Below, piece after piece: positions 41,297 to 50,129 of a stretch of DNA of 64,000 nucleotides. Both the position numbers and the translations under genes were made by a program. The notes beneath the pieces were generated by a model that had not been told where the DNA came from, searched no databases, and saw only the letters and a program-made list of their open reading frames with translations. Location of the stretch: the NCBI RefSeq assembly GCF_019711435.1, contig NZ_JAIGNK010000002.1, forward strand, positions 620,001 through 684,000, in the 5' to 3' direction. Position 1 is the stretch's first letter; each line of letters starts with the position of its first letter. Source of the DNA: Qipengyuania polymorpha (GTDB lineage Bacteria > Pseudomonadota > Alphaproteobacteria > Sphingomonadales > Sphingomonadaceae).

Positions 41297-42475
41297 ATGA
41301 GCGAGGGAGACATCAAGGAAACCGGCAGCCAGCCACCCGTCGCACCCGCGCACGGGCGGCGGTTCACCTTTGCCGAGCAGGAACTGCGACTGATTTCCGC
41401 ACTGGTCGTCTTCATCGGCCTCGGCCTGTTCTTCGCCCTGCCCTTCGTGCTCTCCATCGGTTCGGTGGTCTTCCTGCCGGTGGTGACGGCGATCGTGCTG
41501 ACGGTCATCCTTTCGCCTCTGGCCGACAAACTGCACGGCTGGGGCCTGCCCAATGCGCTCGCCTCGCTGATTTCGCTGGTGGTCTTCTTTGCCATACTGG
41601 TGCTGGCGCTGGCGCTCATCCTCCAGCCGGCGGTCGCGCTGTTCGACGAATTTCCTGCTCTCCTCCAGCAGGTAGGCGACCGCTTCACCGAGATCCGCAC
41701 GCAGTTCGACTGGGTGGCCCAGATAAACCAGCAGCTCGCCGAACTGGTCGAGCGCGAGGAAGCGCGCGAGGTGGTGGTCGCCACGCCCAGCATGCTCGAG
41801 GAAATCGCCATCGCCACACCGACGGTGATTATCGAGGCCATCCTCACGCTGCTGATGGCCTTCTTCATGATCGAGGCGCGGGTGCGGCTGCGCCAGCGCC
41901 TGCTGTTCGGCCGCGCCAGTTTCGGCACCAGCATCAAGGCAGCGCGTGTCCTGCGCGAAGTGCAGGACCGCGTTGCCGCCTATATCCTCACCGTTGGCTG
42001 GATCAACGCGCTGGTCGGCGTGGTGGTGGCATTGGGCGCGTGGGCGCTCGGAGTCGACGCGCCGATCATGTGGGGCGGGCTCGCCGCCATCCTCAACTTC
42101 CTGCCCTATATCGGCCCCACCATCATGGTTTTCCTGCTTGCGCTATTCGGTATCGGGACGACCGAGACGGTCTTGCTCGGCCTTATTCCGGCAGCAGCCT
42201 ATCTTGCGCTGCATACCGTCGAGGCGAATGTCATCACGCCTTCCATTCTCGGCGCACGCTTCACGATGAACCCGGTGATGATCCTCATCGCCCTGTCCTA
42301 TTTCACCTGGATTTGGGGGGTGTTCGGGGCCTTGCTGTCGGTCCCAATCCTGCTGATGCTGACCGCGCTGTTCGACCATGTCGGCAGGCCCAACCTCATC
42401 GGCTTCATCTTCGGCGAACCGCTGTTTGCGAACAAGTTCCTCGAAGATGCGCCCGAAGAGGCAGAGACCAAGTAA
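41297..42475 (+). CDS. AI-2E family transporter
   Basis: This 392-residue membrane protein has about eight helices and the AI-2E exporter family features: an N-terminal helix pair, an amphipathic middle region (about 115-175) and the segment WGGLAAILNFLPYIGPTIMV. Members range from autoinducer-2 export to Na+/H+ antiport, so the substrate cannot be told. It starts 55 bases after ecfG on the same strand and could be part of the same transcript. It ends at a hairpin shared with sodB. Confidence 0.85.
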   Translation: MSEGDIKETGSQPPVAPAHGRRFTFAEQELRLISALVVFIGLGLFFALPFVLSIGSVVFLPVVTAIVLTVILSPLADKLHGWGLPNALASLISLVVFFAILVLALALILQPAVALFDEFPALLQQVGDRFTEIRTQFDWVAQINQQLAELVEREEAREVVVATPSMLEEIAIATPTVIIEAILTLLMAFFMIEARVRLRQRLLFGRASFGTSIKAARVLREVQDRVAAYILTVGWINALVGVVVALGAWALGVDAPIMWGGLAAILNFLPYIGPTIMVFLLALFGIGTTETVLLGLIPAAAYLALHTVEANVITPSILGARFTMNPVMILIALSYFTWIWGVFGALLSVPILLMLTALFDHVGRPNLIGFIFGEPLFANKFLEDAPEEAETK

Positions 42476-42505
42476 AAAACCCGCCGCGCAGATGAGCGCA
42501 GCGGG
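42474..42505 (-). terminator. Terminator of sodB (leftward)
   Basis: The stem CCCGC-c-GCGC with GCGC-a-GCGGG (42480-42505) is followed on the minus strand by six T (42479-42474). It lies between the convergent AI-2E and sodB genes. Rightward, only CTTTCC follows, so it is chiefly a sodB terminator. Confidence 0.75.
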
Positions 42506-42534
42506 CTTTCCTGAAATTCAGTCGCGAGACGCGC

Positions 42535-43146
42535 TTAGCAGGGATACTGCCAGGTGGTGCCGCGGGCGAGGTTGTCGCTGGCGAACTTCCAGTTGAGCTT
42601 GCCGGCAACCGCGCCGAGGTACTCGGGGCGCGCGTTCTGGTGATCGAGGTAATAGGCGTGTTCCCAGAGGTCGATGACGAGGAGCGGGTTCACCCCGTCC
42701 TGATCGGCCAGCGTGTCGCCGTCATGCGTTTCCTCGATGGTCAGTTCGCCATTCTTCACCGCCAGCCAGACCCAGCCGCTGGCGAAATGGCCTGCGCCGC
42801 GTTCTTTCAGCTTGTCCTTGAGCCCGTCGACCGAGCCGAAAGCGCTGTCGATCATGCTCTTGAGCTCATCCGAAGCGTTGGTTTCTTCTGCCGCCATCGA
42901 GTGCCAGTAGAAGCCGTGGTTCCAGCTCTGTGCCGAGTTGTTGAACAGGCCCTGGTCGCTGCCGCGCGCTGCCGCAATCACTTCCTCTAGCGTCTTGCCG
43001 GAAAGGTCACCGCCATCGATGGCCGCGTTGGTCTTGTCGATATAGGCCTTGTGGTGCCTGCCGTGATGGTAGCTCAGCGTCTTGGCCGAAACGGCGGGTT
43101 CGAGTGCGGTGTCGTCATACGGAAGATCGATCAGCTCGAAAGCCAT
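42535..43146 (-). CDS. sodB: Superoxide dismutase (Fe type)
   Basis: This 203-residue enzyme has metal ligands in the usual places: His in LSYHHGRHHKAYIDKTN, His in NHGFYWHSM (with AQSWNHGFYW), and Asp and His in DLWEHAYYLDHQN. AQSWNHGFYW and the overall length favour the iron form; a cambialistic form cannot be ruled out. No signal peptide, so cytoplasmic. Upstream on its strand GCAAC-N16-CGTT (43218-43194) is one base away from an EcfG promoter, which would fit a stress gene. Confidence 0.94.
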   Translation of the reverse strand: MAFELIDLPYDDTALEPAVSAKTLSYHHGRHHKAYIDKTNAAIDGGDLSGKTLEEVIAAARGSDQGLFNNSAQSWNHGFYWHSMAAEETNASDELKSMIDSAFGSVDGLKDKLKERGAGHFASGWVWLAVKNGELTIEETHDGDTLADQDGVNPLLVIDLWEHAYYLDHQNARPEYLGAVAGKLNWKFASDNLARGTTWQYPC

Positions 43147-43320
43147 GGAGTGGTCCCCTCTTGGGTTGGTGTGTAGAACTCTTCTGCGACCCTAACGCAC
43201 CAAGGCGCGCGTGGTTGCATGTAGCAGCGACAAGCGGAACCGAAAGGGGGGTGAGCGGTCTTTTCTTCGCTGGCCGAACGCGCCAGAAGGGGCGAACACG
43301 GGAAAGCACAAAGGAAATCC

Positions 43321-44658
43321 ATGGCGCGCAAGTTCTTCGGCACCGACGGTATTCGCGGACGCACCAATGAAGGCGTGATGACCGCCGAAATCGCGATGAA
43401 GGTCGGGCAGGCTGCCGGTACGCATTTCTTGCGCGGCGGCCACCGCCACCGCGTCGTCATCGGCAAGGACACACGCCTGTCGGGCTATATGATGGAGAGC
43501 GCGCTGGTAGCGGGCTTCACCAGCGTGGGCATGGATGTCATCATGACCGGACCGCTGCCGACCCCGGCCATCGCCCTCCTCACCCGCGAGATGCGCGCCG
43601 ATTTGGGCGTGATGATTTCAGCCAGCCACAACCCGTTCGAAGACAATGGCATCAAACTCTTCGGCCCCGACGGCTTCAAGCTGTCGGACGAAGCCGAGAT
43701 GGCGATCGAGACGCTGATTGCGCAGGAGCCGCTGCTGGTCAGCCCCGACCGCATCGGCCGCGCCCGCCGGATCGACGACGCAAGCGGGCGCTACATCCAC
43801 GCGGTCAAGCAATCGGTGGCGAGCGACATCCGCTTCGACGGCCTCAAGGTCGTGGTCGATTGCGCCAATGGCGCGGCCTACAAGGTCGCCCCGGCAGCCA
43901 TCTGGGAACTGGGTGCCGACATCGTCACCATGGGGGTCGAGCCGGACGGCACGAACATCAACCGCGACGTAGGCTCGACTTCGCTCGATGCGATCAAGGC
44001 GCGGGTGGTCGAGGAAGAAGCGCATATCGGCATCGCTCTGGATGGCGACGCCGACCGCCTCATCGTCATCGACGAGAAGGGCCGCACGGTCGATGGCGAC
44101 CAGATCATGGGCCTCATCGCCTCGCGCCTTCACGACCGCGGCGACCTGAAGGGTGGCGGCGTGGTAGCGACCGTGATGAGCAATCTCGGACTCGAACGCT
44201 ATCTTGAAGGCCAGGGCCTGACGCTCGAGCGCACCAAGGTCGGCGACCGCTACGTGCTCGAACGGATGAAGCAGGGCGGCTTCAACGTGGGCGGCGAGCA
44301 GTCGGGGCACATGATTTTGACCGACCACGGCACGACCGGTGACGGCACCGTTGCCGCGCTGCGCGTGCTCGCCAGCCTCGTGCGCTCGGGCAAGCCGGCG
44401 AGCGAATTGCTGCATGTCTTCGACCCTGTCCCGCAACTGCTCAAGAACGTGCGCTATTCGGGCGGCAAGCCGCTGGAAAACGAAAGCGTGAAGGCGGTCA
44501 TCGCCGAAGCGGAAAAGGAGCTGGAGGGCAAGGGCCGCCTCGTCATCCGTCCTTCGGGTACGGAGCCGGTCATCCGCGTGATGGCGGAAGGTGATGATGC
44601 GGCACAGGTCGAGCAAGTCGTCGACCGCATCTGCGATGCCGTGAGGGAGGCCGCCTGA
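43321..44658 (+). CDS. glmM: Phosphoglucosamine mutase GlmM
   Basis: This 445-residue enzyme has FGTDGIRG at the N-terminus, the active-site phosphoserine loop [14 protein letters not shown], the metal loop DGDADR and the substrate loop ending [12 protein letters not shown]. It converts glucosamine-6-P to glucosamine-1-P for peptidoglycan and LPS precursors. The gene stop overlaps the DUF1272 start by one base (TGATG). Confidence 0.96.
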   Translation: MARKFFGTDGIRGRTNEGVMTAEIAMKVGQAAGTHFLRGGHRHRVVIGKDTRLSGYMMESALVAGFTSVGMDVIMTGPLPTPAIALLTREMRADLGVMISASHNPFEDNGIKLFGPDGFKLSDEAEMAIETLIAQEPLLVSPDRIGRARRIDDASGRYIHAVKQSVASDIRFDGLKVVVDCANGAAYKVAPAAIWELGADIVTMGVEPDGTNINRDVGSTSLDAIKARVVEEEAHIGIALDGDADRLIVIDEKGRTVDGDQIMGLIASRLHDRGDLKGGGVVATVMSNLGLERYLEGQGLTLERTKVGDRYVLERMKQGGFNVGGEQSGHMILTDHGTTGDGTVAALRVLASLVRSGKPASELLHVFDPVPQLLKNVRYSGGKPLENESVKAVIAEAEKELEGKGRLVIRPSGTEPVIRVMAEGDDAAQVEQVVDRICDAVREAA

Positions 44659-44882
44659 TGCTCGAAATGCGACCCGATTGCGAGCGCTGTGGTACCGACC
44701 TCCCCGCCGAAGCGTCCGGCGCTTTCATCTGCAGCTTCGAATGCACTTACTGCGCCGACTGCGCCGACGCGCTCGACGACCTCTGCCCCAATTGCGGCGG
44801 AGAATTGATGGACCGCCCCACCCGCGCGGCCAGGCTGCAGGAGAAATATCCGCCCAGCACGACGCGGAAGTTCAAGGGGTGA
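44658..44882 (+). CDS. DUF1272 small zinc-ribbon-like protein
   Basis: This 74-residue protein has seven Cys in CxxC-type pairs (DCERCGTDLP, CSFECTYCADCADAL, CPNCGGEL) matching the DUF1272 pattern of a small zinc-binding protein. The tail RPTRAARLQEKYPPSTTRKF is also typical. It is translationally coupled to both glmM (TGATG) and thiD (GTGA). Function unknown. Confidence 0.9.
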   Translation: MLEMRPDCERCGTDLPAEASGAFICSFECTYCADCADALDDLCPNCGGELMDRPTRAARLQEKYPPSTTRKFKG

Positions 44883-45700
44883 GCGAGGCGAATACCCCGC
44901 CCCGCGTCCTCTCCATTGCCGGATCCGACAGTTCGGGCGGTGCGGGCATCCAGGCCGACATCAAGACCATCACCATGCTCGGCGGCTATGCCATGAGTGC
45001 CATCACCGCCGTCACCGCGCAGAACACGCGCGGGGTGCAGGGGATCGAGGTCATGCATCCCGACCTCGTCATGGACCAGGTCGGCAGCTGCCTTTCCGAT
45101 ATCGGTGCCGATGCGATCAAGATCGGCATGCTGGGCTCGCCCGAGATCGCGCTGCGGCTTGCAGAGCGGCTCGACACCTATTCGGGCGCTATCGTGTTTG
45201 ACCCCGTTATGGTCGCGACCAGCGGCTCTGCGCTCGCGGACGATGCCACCATCGGAGCTTTCTCGGCGCTGATGCAGATTGCCACCATCGTCACACCCAA
45301 CCTTCCCGAACTCGCCGCACTCACCGGGCGCGAGGAAATCGGGCCGGACGAGGTCTTCGAGGCCGCGAGCCAGCTTGCCGGGGAGCAGGACACCATCGTG
45401 CTTGCCAAGGGCGGGCACGGCGAGGGTGACCAGGTGGTCGACTACGTGGTTTCGTCGAGCGGCAAACTCGCCAGCTTCGGCCACGCGCGCATCGATACGC
45501 GGCACACACATGGCACGGGCTGCACGCTATCCTCGGCGCTTGCCACCATGCTCGGACACGGCCAGCCGCTGACCAATGCCATCCGCATCGCGCGCGCCTT
45601 TACCCGGGCCGCGATTATGCAGGCCCCGGGCTTTGGCGAAGGCAGCGGACCGCTCGGCCACCAGTCCGTCAGGAAGCTGGAGCCGGGCGACGGAAACTAG
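44879..45700 (+). CDS. thiD: Bifunctional hydroxymethylpyrimidine/phosphomethylpyrimidine kinase ThiD
   Basis: This 273-residue ribokinase-fold enzyme has the N-terminal SIAGSDSSGGAGIQADIKT motif and the C-terminal anion hole HGTGCTLSSALA with the catalytic Cys/Asp region. It phosphorylates HMP and HMP-P in thiamine synthesis and salvage. The GTG at 44879 overlaps the DUF1272 stop (GTGA). Its end overlaps the convergent LOG-family gene by four bases. Confidence 0.93.
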   Translation: MSEANTPPRVLSIAGSDSSGGAGIQADIKTITMLGGYAMSAITAVTAQNTRGVQGIEVMHPDLVMDQVGSCLSDIGADAIKIGMLGSPEIALRLAERLDTYSGAIVFDPVMVATSGSALADDATIGAFSALMQIATIVTPNLPELAALTGREEIGPDEVFEAASQLAGEQDTIVLAKGGHGEGDQVVDYVVSSSGKLASFGHARIDTRHTHGTGCTLSSALATMLGHGQPLTNAIRIARAFTRAAIMQAPGFGEGSGPLGHQSVRKLEPGDGN

Positions 45701-46587
45701 CGTTCGAGGCCGTAGAAACCGGAAATCTTTTCCCAGGCCTCGTCGGCAGTCTCCACCCAGCGGAAAAGGTCGAGGTCCTTCTTCGAAATCGTGCCTTCCT
45801 CGGCAATCGCCTCGAAATTGATGACACGGCTCCAGAAATCCTTGCCGAACAGCAGGATCGGCATGGGCTTCATCTTGCCCGTCTGGATCAGGGTCAGCAG
45901 TTCGAAGAATTCATCGAACGTGCCAAAACCGCCGGGGAACACCGCCACCGCCCGGGCGCGGAGCAGGAAGTGCATCTTGCGCAGCGCGAAATAGTGGAAG
46001 TTCAAGGAGAGGTAGGGCGTCACATACTGGTTTGGCGCCTGCTCATGCGGCAGGATGATGTTGAGGCCGATGCTCTCGCCACCCGCATCGCTCGCGCCGC
46101 GGTTGGCCGCTTCCATAATCGACGGGCCGCCGCCAGAGCACACCACGAACTGACGCTTACCATCCTCTATGATGGACTTTTCGGTGACCATGCGCGCCAG
46201 CTTGCGCGCTTCGCCGTAATATTTCGACTTGGCGACAAGGTTCTCGACGATCTTGCGCTCGTCCTCCGGAAGGTTCTTCGCACCTTCGAGCGCTGCTTCG
46301 GCGGCTTCGGGCGGGGGAATGCGGGCGCTGCCGTACATCACCATGGTCGAACCGACACCCGCCTCGTCGAGAATCATTTCCGGCTTGAGCAATTCGAGCT
46401 GGAAGCGCACCGGGCGCAGCTCCTCGCGCAGCAGGAACTCCTTGTCCTGGAATGCGAGCTTGTAGGAAGGATGCGCCGTTTGCGGCGTATGCTGTTCCAG
46501 TCCCTTTTTTTCGAATTCGGCCTCTTTTTGGGCCGGATAGAACTTGCGATCCTTGAGATCGCGCTTTTGCTTTTCTTCTTCTGTCAT
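45697..46587 (-). CDS. LOG family protein (TIGR00730-type Rossmann fold)
   Basis: This 296-residue protein has the LOG signature PGGFGTFDEFFELLTLIQ and an upstream CSGGGPSIMEAANRGA nucleotide site. In plants and some bacteria, LOG proteins release the free base from cytokinin ribotides; many bacterial members act as purine nucleotide 5'-monophosphate nucleosidases. The N-terminal extension of about 75 residues is charged and helical, as in the longer group of the family. The start at 46587 (MTEEEKQKRD) was chosen over an upstream ATG at 46623. Confidence 0.85.
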   Translation of the reverse strand: MTEEEKQKRDLKDRKFYPAQKEAEFEKKGLEQHTPQTAHPSYKLAFQDKEFLLREELRPVRFQLELLKPEMILDEAGVGSTMVMYGSARIPPPEAAEAALEGAKNLPEDERKIVENLVAKSKYYGEARKLARMVTEKSIIEDGKRQFVVCSGGGPSIMEAANRGASDAGGESIGLNIILPHEQAPNQYVTPYLSLNFHYFALRKMHFLLRARAVAVFPGGFGTFDEFFELLTLIQTGKMKPMPILLFGKDFWSRVINFEAIAEEGTISKKDLDLFRWVETADEAWEKISGFYGLER

Positions 46588-46680
46588 GACGAGCGCGATA
46601 CGTTGCGGGGATAATCGATACAAGTCTGGCCAATCCGCTTTCGCTATTTATAGGTTATCGGAGCAAACAAGGAGAGCAGC

Positions 46681-47886
46681 TTGGCGAAGAAAGAGACAGA
46701 GGCAGAACGGCGCGGGGGCGCGCAGGCCGAAACTCTCACAGGCACGGCCGGCGCTGACGACATACGCGGTTTCGGCGGGGACGACAGGCTCTTCGGTTTT
46801 TCCGGCGACGACCTGCTCGATGGCGGCAGCGGTGCAGACCTGATGGTCGGCGGAACGGGGAACGACACCTACTATGTCGATGCAGCGACAACCGACTGGA
46901 TTGTCGCCGAAGGGCCGCTCGACGAGATTGTCGAGTGGACGGGCGGAGGAATCGATACCGTCATTACATCGGCTGCCGCCACCCAGCTGTGGTGGGGCGT
47001 GGAAAACGGCATCGCCACCGCTGCCGGAGCCATCCTTGCCGGAAACCTGCTCGGCAACACGCTGACCCTCGAGCAGACCGGCGAGGCCTACGGGCTGCGC
47101 GGAGCGGACGAACTTGTCGGAAGCGAAGGGAACGACCGTTTGTTCGGCGGGAACGGCACCGATATCCTGCTGGGCGGTGCGGGTAATGACGTGCTCGATG
47201 GGGGCACGGGAGCGGATGTGATGACCGGTGGTGCTGGCAATGACACGTACTACGAGGACGTGCGCGACGATGCGATTATCGAGGCATCGGGCGAAGGGAC
47301 GGACACGCTTGTTTCCACGCTATATTACGCGCGCCTCGTGGCCAACGTGGAAAACCTCGTGATGGCAGGCGAGCGCGGGCGCATCGGCATTGGCAACAGT
47401 CTCGACAATACGATGACCGGCAACGAACTTGCCAACACGATCAGCGGATATGCTGGAGACGATGTTCTTCTAGGCCTCGGCGGTTCCGACCAGTTGTTCG
47501 GCTATAGCGGCGACGACATTATCGAGGGCGGCGCAGGCAATGACCGGATTCACGGTGACGAGGGGCGCGATATCCTGACCGGCGGGGAAGGTCGCGACAT
47601 CTTCTATTTCAGCGCGCCCGAGACCGGGAACGACCGGGCAACGGCAGATATCGTCACCGATTTCCACCGTTTCGAGGACAAGCTAGCCCTCACCTTGGCT
47701 CCGGGCGTGGAAGCCCGCTTCATCGGGTCGGACGCCTTCACCCACAGTGTTGGGGAGGTGCGGTTCGAAGTGCTCGACGATGGAGTGCTGGTCGAAGTCG
47801 ATGAGGACGGCGATAGTAGCGCCGACTTCGCCATTTTCCTCCGCGACTGCGATGCGCAGCTCACGGCGAACGATTTCATTTTCTGA
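46681..47886 (+). CDS. RTX-type calcium-binding secreted protein
   Basis: This 401-residue protein has no N-terminal signal peptide. It holds three clusters of GGxGxDxxx nonapeptides (about 25-60, 140-185 and 255-320, for example GGAGNDVLDGGTGADVMTGG), which bind Ca2+ and form beta rolls. The C-terminus ends FAIFLRDCDAQLTANDFIF, a hydrophobic tail like those used as type I secretion signals. It would be exported by a TolC/HlyBD-type system; none is encoded nearby. Start is TTG at 46681 after GGAGAGCAGC. There is no enzymatic domain, so it may be an S-layer or matrix protein. Confidence 0.87.
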   Translation: MAKKETEAERRGGAQAETLTGTAGADDIRGFGGDDRLFGFSGDDLLDGGSGADLMVGGTGNDTYYVDAATTDWIVAEGPLDEIVEWTGGGIDTVITSAAATQLWWGVENGIATAAGAILAGNLLGNTLTLEQTGEAYGLRGADELVGSEGNDRLFGGNGTDILLGGAGNDVLDGGTGADVMTGGAGNDTYYEDVRDDAIIEASGEGTDTLVSTLYYARLVANVENLVMAGERGRIGIGNSLDNTMTGNELANTISGYAGDDVLLGLGGSDQLFGYSGDDIIEGGAGNDRIHGDEGRDILTGGEGRDIFYFSAPETGNDRATADIVTDFHRFEDKLALTLAPGVEARFIGSDAFTHSVGEVRFEVLDDGVLVEVDEDGDSSADFAIFLRDCDAQLTANDFIF

Positions 47887-47899
47887 GGAAGGGCGCGCT

Positions 47900-47975
47900 T
47901 GGCAGGGGTGACAGGATTCGAACCCGTGGCCCTCGGTTTTGGAGACCGATGCTCTACCAGCTGAGCTACACCCCT
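47900..47975 (-). tRNA. tRNA-Trp (anticodon CCA)
   Basis: Reading leftwards, the acceptor stem AGGGGTG/CACCCCT, D arm GCTCAGCTGGTAGAGC, anticodon stem CGGTC around loop TCCAAAA with CCA, T loop TTCGAAT and an encoded CCA end make a 76-nt tRNA-Trp with G discriminator. Confidence 0.96.
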
Positions 47976-48064
47976 GCAGCGCGAGGGGCGCACTAGTCTA
48001 GCGCCGCGCACTTGGCAAGACACCTATCGCAGCTCGCCAAACAAACTGATAGGAAGTTCGCGCA

Positions 48065-48748
48065 ATGCATGCCCCCGTGCCAGAGACGATACCTGTAGAA
48101 CTGTTGCTGCGCGCCTATCGCAGCGGGGTCTTCCCCATGGCCGACCATCGCAGTGACCGCGAGGTCTACTGGGTCGAGCCGCGCGAGAGGGCGATCATCC
48201 CACTCGACGGCTTCCATATGTCTAAGAGCCTGAAGAAGGTGCTCAGGCAGGACCGCTTCCGCGTGAGCTGCGACGAGGCCTTCCCGAATGTCATCGCCGC
48301 CTGCGCCGAGCCGCGCGAGGAACTGTCCGAAAGCTGGATAAGCCACCAGATCGAAGCGAGCTACATCGAGTTGCAGCGCGCCGGCCACGCGCATTCCATT
48401 GAGGTTTGGCAAGGCGAGGAACTGGTCGGCGGCCTCTACGGCGTCGCCTTCGACCGTGTCTTTTGCGGCGAGAGCATGTTCAGCCGCACCGACAACGCCA
48501 GCAAGGTCGCGCTGGCATGGCTGGTCGCTGCGATGCGGCGCGCGGGCTATGCGCTGCTCGACTGCCAGTTCATGACCGACCACCTCGCCACCATGGGCGC
48601 GGTGGCCATGCCGCAATCTGCCTATCTGGAAAGGCTGTTTGCCGCGACCGGCACGCCGTTATCGAGCATTCCGCAAGCCGTGGCCGCGGCAAATGCTCAC
48701 TCTTCGCCCGGGAATTCCATCGCGCAGGATTTGACCCAGACGTCGTAA
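48065..48748 (+). CDS. aat: Leucyl/phenylalanyl-tRNA-protein transferase Aat
   Basis: This 227-residue enzyme has the conserved GVFPMADHRSDREVYWVEPR, VWQGEELVGGLYGVAFDRVFCGESMFS (here as smaller pieces) and DCQFMTDHLATMGA motifs. It adds Leu or Phe to N-terminal Lys or Arg, creating N-degrons read by ClpS, encoded at 27967. Length is normal. Its 3' end overlaps the convergent DUF2155 gene by 52 bases. Confidence 0.95.
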   Translation: MHAPVPETIPVELLLRAYRSGVFPMADHRSDREVYWVEPRERAIIPLDGFHMSKSLKKVLRQDRFRVSCDEAFPNVIAACAEPREELSESWISHQIEASYIELQRAGHAHSIEVWQGEELVGGLYGVAFDRVFCGESMFSRTDNASKVALAWLVAAMRRAGYALLDCQFMTDHLATMGAVAMPQSAYLERLFAATGTPLSSIPQAVAAANAHSSPGNSIAQDLTQTS

Positions 48749-49182
48749 ATCGGGTGCTCGACGACGTTGATGGACGGCTTGTTCTTGAACAGCCAGCCGG
48801 AGAAGACCCTGCGGAATTCGTCCTCGGTCCCGCGTTCGCGAACGAGGACCTGAACGAAGCCGCCCTCGTCCTTCTCGAATTCCCACGGCGCGGTGCGCTC
48901 GCAAGCGCGCAAGCGGATGATGACGTCGCCGACGCGCCGCTGCTCGCCGGGCTTCAGTTCGAGGTCCTGGCTGAGATTATTGCGCTTGTTGAGCAGGCCG
49001 ATGGTCGCGACGCGCTCTTCCATCGGGGTGCCGATGCCGGCATCCTCGGCGATGATTTCGGGCAGTTCGACGCCTTGGAGTTCTTCGGGAATTTCGGTTT
49101 CGACCGGCGCCGGCTCGGGCGGGTCGTCCGAACAGGCGGCCAGCAATGCCACCAGCGGGAACAGCGCGACCGCCCGAAGCAT
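48697..49182 (-). CDS. DUF2155 domain lipoprotein
   Basis: This 161-residue protein starts with a lipobox (VALLAACSDD, Cys17), followed by an acidic Pro/Glu linker and the DUF2155 domain (NKRNNLSQDLELKPGEQRRV ... VFSGWLFKNKPSINVVEHPI). In alphaproteobacteria this family regularly sits beside NDUFA12 and aat, as here. Exact role unknown; a periplasmic role is likely from the lipobox. Confidence 0.88.
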   Translation of the reverse strand: MLRAVALFPLVALLAACSDDPPEPAPVETEIPEELQGVELPEIIAEDAGIGTPMEERVATIGLLNKRNNLSQDLELKPGEQRRVGDVIIRLRACERTAPWEFEKDEGGFVQVLVRERGTEDEFRRVFSGWLFKNKPSINVVEHPIYDVWVKSCAMEFPGEE

Positions 49183-49184
49183 AA

Positions 49185-49583
49185 TCAGGCGTCCGGCGAC
49201 CAGGCTTCGTAGTCGCCCACGGCGCGGGCGCGCTTGCCACCGCGCTCCAGCGCGCCTTGCGGACGGTAGGCCGCCTGCGTGCCGGTCGCGTTGGGCGTAT
49301 AGTCCGCTTCCCAGATGCGCGCGGGCGGAAGGTTGCTTTCAGGAACGTCGTCGAACGAGCCGTGCAGCCAGCCATGCCATTCGCTCGGCACGCGGCTTGA
49401 ATCGTTGGCGCCTTCGTAGATCACCCAGCGGCGCTCGCGCTGGCCTTCGCCGCGCTTCTTCGAGCGGTAATATTTGTTGCCTTGCGCATCGGTGCCGACG
49501 TGTTCGCCATTGCGCGACGACCAGAGCAGCGTGCCGATGGTCGCACCATCCCACCAGGTGAAGATTTTGCCGAGGATACCCAT
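49185..49583 (-). CDS. NADH:ubiquinone oxidoreductase accessory subunit, NDUFA12 family
   Basis: This 132-residue protein has a short N-terminal amphipathic start (MGILGKIFTWWDGATIGTLL) and the NDUFA12 core with GNKYYRSKKRGEGQRERRWV and EWHGWLHGSFDDVPES. It is an accessory subunit of alphaproteobacterial complex I, shared with mitochondria. The start at 49583 was chosen because it gives the family N-terminus. It lies two bases from the DUF2155 gene, in one unit. Confidence 0.92.
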   Translation of the reverse strand: MGILGKIFTWWDGATIGTLLWSSRNGEHVGTDAQGNKYYRSKKRGEGQRERRWVIYEGANDSSRVPSEWHGWLHGSFDDVPESNLPPARIWEADYTPNATGTQAAYRPQGALERGGKRARAVGDYEAWSPDA

Positions 49584-49634
49584 GGCCGCGCCCCTATCCG
49601 ATTCGTCGCCCCGCGCCAAGAACCTAGTGCGCAA

Positions 49635-50129
49635 TTACCAGCTGACGCTGTCGCCAGGTTCGATGCCGAGCTCCTCTGCGCGGCCTCCGGCAATTTCCAG
49701 CACCGCGCTGACCGAGCCGACCGAATAGACCGGCTCTTCCGAATAGGGTTCGGTCATCGCCGCGATATTGGTGATGCGACCATCGAGCCCGACGAAGATG
49801 ATATCGAGCGGGATGGGCGTGTTCTTCATCCAGAAACTGCGCGCGGTCGGCTGCTCGCTGGGAAAAAGCATCGCCTCGCCCCGTCCCAGCTGTGTGCGGT
49901 GCATCAGGCCCTTGGCCTGCAACTCCTTTGTATCGGCGAGCTCTGCGCGGAATTCGTAGGAATTCTCGCCGGTCGAGACGACCACCGGTACGATTTCGAG
50001 ACCCGAGACGGGGTGCGTGCTACTTTGCGCGGCGGCGACTGTATTCTCATCGGTGGCGGCTTGCGGCGAGCAGGCCATCGCCAGCCCGGCCAGCGCTGCG
50101 GCCATCAATCGCTTGCTTCGGCGACCCAT
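49635..50129 (-). CDS. DUF192 family lipoprotein
   Basis: This 164-residue protein has a lipobox-like N-terminus (LAGLAMACSPQ) and the DUF192 core: ELADTKELQAKGLMHRTQLG, FWMKNTPIPLDIIFVGLDGR and AVLEIAGGRAEELGIEPGD. The family is widespread and lies in the envelope; its role is unknown. Its start overlaps recX by 25 bases, so it is likely co-transcribed with it. Confidence 0.88.
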   Translation of the reverse strand: MGRRSKRLMAAALAGLAMACSPQAATDENTVAAAQSSTHPVSGLEIVPVVVSTGENSYEFRAELADTKELQAKGLMHRTQLGRGEAMLFPSEQPTARSFWMKNTPIPLDIIFVGLDGRITNIAAMTEPYSEEPVYSVGSVSAVLEIAGGRAEELGIEPGDSVSW

